In this document: in pieces, positions 6,185 through 10,981 of the stretch
How the letters are laid out: every line of letters starts with the position of its first letter
How positions within the stretch are numbered: position 1 is the stretch's first letter
Assembly (NCBI GenBank): GCA_947177935.1
Contig: CAMWWG010000015.1
Coordinates: 1-10,981 of the forward strand
Direction: 5' to 3'
Origin: an uncultured Ruminococcus sp.
GTDB lineage: Bacteria; Bacillota; Clostridia; Oscillospirales; Ruminococcaceae
Length of the DNA stretch: 10,981 nt
The notes under the pieces: generated by a model
What the model saw: only the letters and a program-made list of their open reading frames with translations
What the model was told of the DNA's origin: nothing
Databases searched by the model: none
Made by a program: the position numbers and the translations under genes

Positions 6185-7333
6185 TCAGCCCTGGTTAATA
6201 ATGGCACGCTCTGTCTCTTTGTCAAACAGATGAATTCTGTTTGCATCAAGTGCTACTTTGATCGTGTCGCCGGGTCTGGATGTGGAACTTGGGGAAACTC
6301 TTGCGGTGAGAGAATTGCCTGCGCAGGTCAGATACAGATACGTTTCTGCGCCCATCATTTCCGTGATTTCTACTTCACAGTCCACAATACCGGTGGTTGC
6401 AGTACTCAGATACATCGGTTCATCATGAACGCTCTCCGGACGGATACCCAGTGTAACTTCACGTCCGACATATTTCGGAAGTTCCGCACTGACTTTTGCC
6501 TCCGGAACGATAATCTCATACTGTGTGCCTCTGCCGGATCTGCTGTCCGCAGAACCAAAATGTACGACATACTGACCGGATGCGTTTCTGTCCAGTTTCG
6601 CATCAATGAAGTTCATCTGCGGAGAACCGAGGAATCCTGCCACGAACTTGTTAACGGGGTGCTCATACAGTTCCTGCGGTGTGTTTACCTGCTGAATGAA
6701 ACCATCTTTCATAACCACGATTCTGTCGCCCATGGTCATAGCCTCTGTCTGGTCATGTGTTACGTAAATAAACGTTGTACCAAGCTTTTTGTGCAGTTTG
6801 GAAATCTCTGTTCTCATCTGCGCACGGAGCTTCGCATCCAGGTTGGACAGCGGCTCGTCAAGCAGGAACACTTTCGGGGAACGCACGATGGCACGACCGA
6901 GCGCCACACGCTGACACTGACCACCGGACATTGCCTTCGGCTTTCTGTCAAGCAGATGTGTCAGATCCAGAATTTTTGCAGCTTCCATTACTTTCTTTTC
7001 AATTTCATCTTTCGGAACTTTCCGCAGTTTCAGACCGAATGCCATATTATCAAATACAGTCATATGCGGATAAAGTGCATAGTTCTGGAACACCATTGCA
7101 ATATCTCTGTCTTTCGGCGCAACGTCATTGACAAGTCTGTCGCCGATGTAAAGCTCACCTTCAGAAATTTCTTCCAGACCTGCCACCATACGCAGTGTGG
7201 TAGACTTACCGCAGCCGGAAGGTCCTACCAGGATAATAAATTCTTTGTCCCGGATTTCCAGATTGACATCTGTTACAGCGACATAGCCGCCCGGATACTT
7301 CTTATAGATGCCTTTAAGTGATAAACCAGCCAT
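6185..7333 (-). CDS. msmX: Sugar ABC transporter ATP-binding protein, MsmX/UgpC/MalK type
   Basis: This is the ATPase that powers carbohydrate-importing ABC permeases at the inner face of the membrane. The nucleotide-binding domain (about 4-235) has Walker A GPSGCGKST (37-45), Q-loop Q83 in FQNYALYPHMTV, signature MSGGQCQR (135-142), Walker B VFLLDEP (155-161), D-loop SNLD and switch H193 in THDQTEAMTMGDR. The C-terminal part (about 240-382) carries the OB-like regulatory domain of the CUT1 sugar family (LGIRPESVHDE; ITEMMGAETYLY). The 382 residues are typical. Cys140 sits where most members have Gln or Arg; this is minor. No permease or binding protein lies nearby, which matches shared 'universal' sugar ATPases such as MsmX of B. 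subtilis that serve several transporters. The ATG is preceded by GGAGGA 9 nt upstream, and the gene has its own promoter and terminator, so it is probably monocistronic. The exact sugars cannot be read from the sequence. Confidence 0.95.
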   Translation of the reverse strand: MAGLSLKGIYKKYPGGYVAVTDVNLEIRDKEFIILVGPSGCGKSTTLRMVAGLEEISEGELYIGDRLVNDVAPKDRDIAMVFQNYALYPHMTVFDNMAFGLKLRKVPKDEIEKKVMEAAKILDLTHLLDRKPKAMSGGQCQRVALGRAIVRSPKVFLLDEPLSNLDAKLRAQMRTEISKLHKKLGTTFIYVTHDQTEAMTMGDRIVVMKDGFIQQVNTPQELYEHPVNKFVAGFLGSPQMNFIDAKLDRNASGQYVVHFGSADSRSGRGTQYEIIVPEAKVSAELPKYVGREVTLGIRPESVHDEPMYLSTATTGIVDCEVEITEMMGAETYLYLTCAGNSLTARVSPSSTSRPGDTIKVALDANRIHLFDKETERAIINQG

Positions 7334-7442
7334 TTATTTAAATCCTCCATTTACAAAAAAATTTTTTCAGACAAGACCGCCTATGTAAATTAAAATTAAA
7401 ATTTTTAAAATTTTCCATAAAAACTGCCGGTCAATATCTGCC
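7334..7442 (-). promoter_or_regulatory. Long 5' leader of the MsmX-like gene with inverted repeats
   Basis: The predicted transcript starts near 7443, giving a leader of about 110 nt. It contains separated complementary arms (GACCG-CC-TATG at 7374-7384 against CATA and CGGTC around 7419-7435) enclosing A/T-rich repeats of AAAATTTT type. The ribosome site GGAGGA follows. I recognise no known riboswitch and no clear catabolite-repression cre box. A structured leader is plausible but unproven. Confidence 0.3.
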
Positions 7443-7449
7443 TATTATT

Positions 7450-7478
7450 ATCATAACAAATTCTGAAACATTTTTCAA
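7450..7478 (-). promoter_or_regulatory. Sigma-A promoter (extended -10) of the MsmX-like gene
   Basis: On the minus strand, TTGAAA (7473-7478) and TATGAT (7450-7455) are spaced by 17 bp, with a TG one base before the -10 box (TGTTATGAT), an extended -10. It lies just after the pseudouridine synthase stop codon, so the ATPase gene is transcribed separately from it. I see no terminator between the two genes. Confidence 0.85.
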
Positions 7479-7496
7479 TTCGCCGATTACCTAAAC

Positions 7497-8276
7497 TTAG
7501 GGGCTTGCATTTATAGAATATGACGAAAAATTTCTCAGAATCTGTTCACAGATCGAATCAAAGCCCGGTGCTTTCAACATTCGGACAAGATCTTTGTGCA
7601 CAAGTTCCAAATATCCCCCAGGGCGTAAATTTTCCGGCAAAATCAGTCCGCCGACGGCAACCCGGTGTAAAGATTCCACATGATTTTCCAACGCCGCAAA
7701 CATGCGTTTGACCTGGTGATATTTCCCCTCATGCAGACAAATCAGTGCATATCCATCCGGGAATGCCTTTGCCTGCGCCGGCAGACAGTGCGTCTGATCT
7801 GACAGGACAATCCCCCCGGCAAGCGCTGAAATTTCAGAATCTCCGATGGGATTCCGGAGTTTCACAAGATAATATTTCGGGATGTGTTTCCCAGGCGCAA
7901 GTATATCATGTGCAAACTTTCCGTCGTCCGTGAGCAGGACAAGTCCCGTACTGTCAATGTCCAGCCGTCCTGCCGGGAATACTCCCTTGATCCGGAGCGA
8001 TTCCGGGAAAAGATCCAGAACTGTCCTGTGTGTCCGGTCTTCCGTGGCACAAATGTATCCCTGCGGCTTGTTCAGTATCAGATAGAGATGCGAACCGCCC
8101 TGAATCTGTTTGCCCTGACAGGTAACAAGCTGTGCATCCGGGTCAATCTTCCGGCTGCCGTCGGATTCTACAACAGAATCCACACGGACAGCACCGTTCC
8201 GGAGCAAAGACTTCACTTCGCTCCTGGAATAATTACTTCTGTTCGCCAGGAATTTATCCAGTCTGATTTCAGCCAT
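7497..8276 (-). CDS. rsuA: RsuA-type pseudouridine synthase
   Basis: It converts uridine to pseudouridine in rRNA; the RsuA type acts on 16S rRNA (U516 in E. coli). The N-terminal S4 RNA-binding domain (about 3-58) begins with RLDKFLANRSNYSRSEV, the form typical of RsuA rather than RluB. The catalytic domain starts around 64 with LILNKPQGYICATED (66-80). It carries the family motif AGRLDIDSTGLVLLTDDG (102-119), whose D106 is the expected catalytic aspartate, and the late conserved EGKYHQVKRMFAALENHV. The length of 259 residues is about 20 more than usual because of a C-terminal tail. The ATG start has GGAG 10 nt upstream. It is divergent from the plus-strand gene at 8366, sharing an 89-bp spacer. 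The RsuA subtype is inference from sequence style; RluB or RluE specificity cannot be excluded. Confidence 0.93.
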   Translation of the reverse strand: MAEIRLDKFLANRSNYSRSEVKSLLRNGAVRVDSVVESDGSRKIDPDAQLVTCQGKQIQGGSHLYLILNKPQGYICATEDRTHRTVLDLFPESLRIKGVFPAGRLDIDSTGLVLLTDDGKFAHDILAPGKHIPKYYLVKLRNPIGDSEISALAGGIVLSDQTHCLPAQAKAFPDGYALICLHEGKYHQVKRMFAALENHVESLHRVAVGGLILPENLRPGGYLELVHKDLVRMLKAPGFDSICEQILRNFSSYSINASP

Positions 8277-8365
8277 TGTCTTGACACTCCACTATTCTAA
8301 ACTCGTCCTGCAGTGCATAAATAATATTAATTTATGATGAATTACAGGAGCGTGATGAGGAACTT

Positions 8366-8854
8366 ATGAATATGAAACAATATTCCAAATATTTATTCAT
8401 CCTGATTCCGGCGCTGTTCTGCGCCGTTGTACTGATCCTGAACCAGAAACAGAAAATCCCCGTGCAGCAGATTCCTGCCGTCACAGAAGACGACCGGAGC
8501 GCCTGGCTCTTGTCCCAGGGATGGGAGGGAGAACTGCACAGCTCCCGCCCTGTGGTCATTCCGGATATTTCAAATATTCTGGATTCCGGGAATCCTGGAA
8601 ATTCTGATAATTTTAATCATTATATCTCACTCCAGGAAATGCAAAATCTGCCATTTGCGGAATACGCCGGCGCACACGGAATCGTTTATATCTATGAATT
8701 AAATTCTTCTGATTATGATCAGAGTCCTGAAACTCCTGTGCTATACGCAGAATTGCTCACAGCGGACGGCATTCTTGTCGGCGCACAATGCTACCACCCA
8801 GGACAGGACAGCCAAACGCTCGACATGCAGGGCAAACCGGTAATTTTAAATTAA
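8366..8854 (+). CDS. Small membrane-anchored protein resembling DUF4830
   Basis: The only plus-strand gene: 162 residues. One membrane segment (about 9-25, YLFILIPALFCAVVLIL) follows a short basic start, predicting an N-in anchor with an extracytoplasmic domain of about 135 residues. The outer domain contains RSAWLLSQGWE (44-54), an IP element, LQEMQNLPFAEYAG, a beta-rich YIYEL segment and a final LLTADGILVGAQCY. This order (an R..xL...GW element, an IP strand, LQ...L..Y.G, then a 'dg.xxGa' strand) recalls Firmicute DUF4830 proteins as I remember them. The function is unknown. ATG 8366 has GAGG 6 nt upstream; ATG 8372 is possible. It converges on the next gene with only 6 bp between stop codons and no terminator. 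No cysteine suits a lipoprotein anchor. Confidence 0.85.
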   Translation: MNMKQYSKYLFILIPALFCAVVLILNQKQKIPVQQIPAVTEDDRSAWLLSQGWEGELHSSRPVVIPDISNILDSGNPGNSDNFNHYISLQEMQNLPFAEYAGAHGIVYIYELNSSDYDQSPETPVLYAELLTADGILVGAQCYHPGQDSQTLDMQGKPVILN

Positions 8855-8860
8855 TTTTAA

Positions 8861-9265
8861 TTACTGGAACGCCTCGAATAATCTGCCGATCAGGGGAATT
8901 CTTCTCGCTTTTCCCTGACAGGCGCTGATTAATAAAAGCAGGAACGCCGCAAAGCCTGCCACACCGATCAGCAATCCCAGCAACCCGGCAATCACACCGC
9001 CGATAAATGGAATGAATCTCAGAACCGTTCCCAGAATCCCTTCCACAACGCTCAACGCAATATTGACGACAAGCAGGAGTAATCCTTGATTTGCACAGAA
9101 TTTCCCATAAGAAGACCCCTGTGCAGCGACAAGCGGCAGCCAGAACAGAATTGGGATGCTCGCAAGAACTGCAACAGCTTTATTTGACTGCATATCCGCC
9201 GGATCAAAATAATTCGTCTCATCCTCCGGATGAAAAATCTGTTGAATGATATCATCATTGCTCAT
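8861..9265 (-). CDS. Tic20/DUF4870-like small membrane protein
   Basis: A 134-residue integral membrane protein. A hydrophilic N-terminus (1-28, with FDPADMQSNK) is followed by hydrophobic segments at about 30-48, 60-81 and 88-116, then a basic tail with the motif ACQGKARRIPLIG (115-127). The arrangement of a 'DPADI..NK.mAvLAyip.Lf' start, a 'SpYakFHaNQGL' loop (here SSYGKFCANQGL) and an 'aaqGkak.lPlig' end is that of bacterial DUF4870/Tic20-like proteins, which are of unknown function and often near housekeeping genes in Firmicutes. Here the usual His of the loop is Cys57. ATG 9265 is preceded by GGAGGG with 8-nt spacing. It starts 30 nt after nrdR stops, so the two are very likely one transcript from the nrdR promoter. 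Confidence 0.88.
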   Translation of the reverse strand: MSNDDIIQQIFHPEDETNYFDPADMQSNKAVAVLASIPILFWLPLVAAQGSSYGKFCANQGLLLLVVNIALSVVEGILGTVLRFIPFIGGVIAGLLGLLIGVAGFAAFLLLLISACQGKARRIPLIGRLFEAFQ

Positions 9266-9295
9266 AAAAATATCCCTCCGAAAATTCAGAAAAAC

Positions 9296-9745
9296 TCACT
9301 TCTCATTCTGCAATGCCACAATCGCCGCCATGAAACTTGCCGCATCCTTGAAATCCCGATAGACGGACGCAAATCGGATATAAGCAATTTCATCCAGGTG
9401 TTTCAGATGTTCCAGGACAAGCGCCCCGATTCTGTCTGAACTCATCTGACTATTCCAACTGTCAATATAACTTTCTTCGACTTCATCGGCAATCGCATTG
9501 ACCTGCGCAATCGAAACAGGACGTTTCTTCGTCGCATGATAAATACCGCTCATGAGTTTGCTCCGGTCGTAAGGCTCAAACGATCCGTCACGCTTGATGA
9601 CAATCCGCATGGGCTGTTCCACGGCTTCATACGTCGTGAAACGCTTTCCGCATTTAAGACATTCCCTTCGACGGCGCTTGCGGTCGTCGGACGGTCTGGA
9701 ATCGATGACTTTCGACTCCTGATAACTGCAATACGGACATTTCAT
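9296..9745 (-). CDS. nrdR: Transcriptional repressor NrdR
   Basis: NrdR is the nucleotide-sensing repressor of ribonucleotide reductase genes. Counted from ATG 9745 (149 residues), the zinc ribbon is C3-C6 with C29-C32 (MKCPYC; ECLKCGKRFTTYE), preceded by the conserved VIDSRPSDD and an Arg/Lys-rich run. The loop between the Cys pairs is about two residues shorter than in many NrdRs. The ATP-cone follows from about 46 (VIKRDGSFEPYDRSKLMSGI), continuing to the conserved YIRFASVYRDFKDAASF. I preferred ATG 9745 over GTG 9757 because it gives the standard MKCPYC start with a GGGGTGGA ribosome site about 8 nt upstream. No ribonucleotide reductase gene lies in the window. It heads a two-gene unit with the Tic20-like gene. 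Confidence 0.97.
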   Translation of the reverse strand: MKCPYCSYQESKVIDSRPSDDRKRRRRECLKCGKRFTTYEAVEQPMRIVIKRDGSFEPYDRSKLMSGIYHATKKRPVSIAQVNAIADEVEESYIDSWNSQMSSDRIGALVLEHLKHLDEIAYIRFASVYRDFKDAASFMAAIVALQNEK

Positions 9746-9810
9746 TGAAAAATCCACCCCATTAATTATACATAATAATCTCTATATCCCAATCAACCTG
9801 GAATATTACT

Positions 9811-9839
9811 ATTATACCAGAAAGGAAAAATTTTGTCAA
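9811..9839 (-). promoter_or_regulatory. Consensus sigma-A promoter of nrdR
   Basis: On the minus strand, TTGACA (9834-9839) and TATAAT (9811-9816) are exactly consensus, spaced by 17 bp, with TG one base before the -10. Transcription should start near 9804, leaving a leader of about 60 nt. I see no clear NrdR box (ACACWATATATWGTGT type) over it, so autoregulation is not supported here. Confidence 0.95.
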
Positions 9840-9899
9840 TGCAGAAAGTTCACAATAATCCCGGATTTTTTCCCTGATTTTTGCATGTTTTTTCTATTT

Positions 9900-10733
9900 T
9901 TATGATTTGATACTTCCTGCATCCTGCCTGTTTTTCTCAATCCCAGAAATCATTCTGGCTAACATCCGGTAACTGCTCACCAGATCCGAAATCCCCCGGA
10001 AGTTCTCCCGGTATAATTCCAGCATCACAGAAGCATCGGGTCTGTACTGCGCAAGATGTTCCAGAAAATTCCGGATTTTAAATTCTCCTGCACCCAGTAC
10101 CAGACAATCTGCTTTTGGTTCTGTCTGGATTCTGTGATCGCTCATGTGAATGTGACACACGTGATTTCCCAGTGTGTGAAGCATCTGGATGGGATTCTCC
10201 CCCGCCCGGACTGCCTGCTTGATGTCCAGGACGAAACGGGCATCATCCCCCAGAATTCTGACCATTTCCCGGAGAAACCGGAGCGAACCGCTCTGACAAC
10301 GCTCGACATTTTCCTGTGCCACGATAATCCCCGATTCTCTGCCAAGCCGGACTAATCTTTCAAAACGTTCACAGTAACATTCCACGGAAACGGCGCAGAC
10401 CCGGAAATTTCCATGCAGTACAAAAATATCTGCGCCCAGAAGATTCATCATTTCAAAATGCTTTTTATAATATTCCAGCAAATCCACCGCACGGCGTTCA
10501 TACCGGGAAAAAAGCATCATCGGTTCAATCGGACACGCAAACGGGTGCAGACTCCGGCATGTTGCGCCGTAGCGCCTCATGATATCCGCTAAATTCCGGA
10601 TGAACGGCTTGCGCAGTTCGCTGTCCGAATTGATAAAAATTTCGACATGGGAAATGCCGTTGATCACCAGATTATATAAAGCCTCCTCGGTCAGATCCGG
10701 ATAGAGACATGCCGTAGAAACACCTGCCTGCAT
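9900..10733 (-). CDS. TIM-barrel sugar phosphate isomerase/epimerase-like (AP endonuclease 2 superfamily)
   Basis: A 277-residue cytoplasmic protein of the xylose-isomerase-like TIM-barrel superfamily, whose members use a divalent metal to isomerise or epimerise sugars or, in endonuclease IV, to cut DNA. The barrel signature residues are visible strand by strand: E31 in HVEIFI, H63 in SLHPF, H107 in FVLHGNF, E141 in AQENVER, D170 in FVLDIKQAVRAG, H194/H196 and D199 in CHIHMSDH, and E239 in VMLELYREN. These candidate metal ligands (Glu, Asp, His, Glu) suggest an active enzyme. The substrate is not evident: no kinase, permease or sugar pathway gene is nearby, and the nearest relatives are usually annotated only as sugar phosphate isomerase/epimerase. 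ATG 10733 has AAGGAG 7 nt upstream. It lies 35 nt after a possible small membrane protein gene. No intrinsic terminator is clear downstream (9840-9899). Confidence 0.9.
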   Translation of the reverse strand: MQAGVSTACLYPDLTEEALYNLVINGISHVEIFINSDSELRKPFIRNLADIMRRYGATCRSLHPFACPIEPMMLFSRYERRAVDLLEYYKKHFEMMNLLGADIFVLHGNFRVCAVSVECYCERFERLVRLGRESGIIVAQENVERCQSGSLRFLREMVRILGDDARFVLDIKQAVRAGENPIQMLHTLGNHVCHIHMSDHRIQTEPKADCLVLGAGEFKIRNFLEHLAQYRPDASVMLELYRENFRGISDLVSSYRMLARMISGIEKNRQDAGSIKS

Positions 10734-10768
10734 GGGAATTCTCCTTTTAAAAATTTATTTCAAAAAAA

Positions 10769-10957
10769 TTATTTATTTTTCTTGCCTTTTTTATTTTTAT
10801 TATCTTTTTTGAAAAATTTTTCATAGAACCAGAAGACAGTTGCCGTTGCCTGGAGCAATTCGAGAACGGCAATGATAAATTTAATTTTAAAAATCAATTT
10901 CCTGATTCTGGATTTTTTAAAATTTTTCTTGTGTGTTTTGTTTTTCTTCTTTCGCAA
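10769..10957 (-). CDS. Possible small basic membrane protein
   Basis: A 62-residue frame from a TTG at 10957 that follows GAGGTGA at good spacing; a GTG at 10966 abuts its ribosome site and is less likely. A very basic start (Lys/Arg/Asn-rich, about 1-20) is followed by a single hydrophobic stretch (FIIAVLELLQATATVFWFY) and a Lys-rich tail. The middle (about 10820-10880) has gene-like base composition and varied residues, but both ends are A/T-rich DNA that could be plain spacer, where lysine and phenylalanine codons arise easily. It would be co-transcribed with the TIM-barrel gene 35 nt downstream. I do not recognise it. It is either a short single-pass membrane peptide or a chance frame. 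Confidence 0.45.
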   Translation of the reverse strand: MRKKKNKTHKKNFKKSRIRKLIFKIKFIIAVLELLQATATVFWFYEKFFKKDNKNKKGKKNK

Positions 10958-10981
10958 ATCTGTCACCTCACAATCAGATAT

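Noticed and set aside
6230..7321. Open frame of 363 codons opposite the MsmX-like gene
   Set aside because: A codon-bias shadow: low-complexity, Cys/His-rich translation with no motif.
8281..8338. TTGACA at 8281 and TATGAT at 8333 as a promoter for the plus-strand gene
   Set aside because: The boxes are about 46 bp apart and neither has a partner at 16-18 bp; no convincing promoter is visible in this 89-bp divergent spacer for either gene.
9840..9899. Terminator after the TIM-barrel gene
   Set aside because: Short matches such as AATCC/GGATT leave a one-base loop, and no stable stem with a T-run is present.

Overview
The window reads as chromosomal DNA from a low-to-mid-GC Firmicute of the Ruminococcus/Oscillospiraceae kind. 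The evidence is a complete hrcA-grpE-dnaK-dnaJ heat-shock operon behind a perfect CIRCE operator, a DnaK without the Gram-negative-type insertion in its ATPase domain, NrdR, an MsmX/UgpC-type sugar ABC ATPase, strong AGGAGG-like ribosome binding sites, and a secreted protein ending in a dockerin motif, the cohesin-binding module of cellulosome and amylosome systems. Spacers between genes are often almost pure A/T, while the genes are much richer in G/C. I see no mobile element, CRISPR array, tRNA or rRNA.

Layout, left to right. 1-877 (minus): 5' part of a secreted phage-lysin-like NlpC/P60 peptidoglycan hydrolase with an SH3b domain and the start of a dockerin, cut by the window edge. 918-953: terminator of the heat-shock operon. 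963-6066 (minus): promoter, CIRCE, hrcA, grpE, dnaK, dnaJ, with hairpins between dnaK and dnaJ. 6129-7478 (minus): terminator, msmX-type ATPase and its promoter. 7497-8276 (minus): RsuA-type pseudouridine synthase. 8366-8854 (plus): small membrane-anchored protein resembling DUF4830, the only plus-strand gene. 8861-9839 (minus): Tic20/DUF4870-like membrane protein and nrdR behind a consensus promoter. 9900-10957 (minus): TIM-barrel sugar-isomerase-like protein, preceded by a possible small basic membrane protein.

How the genes work together: HrcA is expected to bind CIRCE over the transcription start and repress its own operon until heat stress. DnaK, DnaJ and GrpE form the Hsp70 cycle. NrdR, RsuA and the MsmX-like ATPase are stand-alone housekeeping functions.

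The points most worth a second look are: (1) the dockerin-bearing lysin; (2) grpE, which has a near-perfect Shine-Dalgarno sequence but ACG where the start codon should be; (3) the dnaJ leader, where a small hairpin partly masks one Shine-Dalgarno and brings a stronger distal one to ideal distance, next to a perfect 14-bp inverted repeat. I did not find a clearly new multi-gene system.
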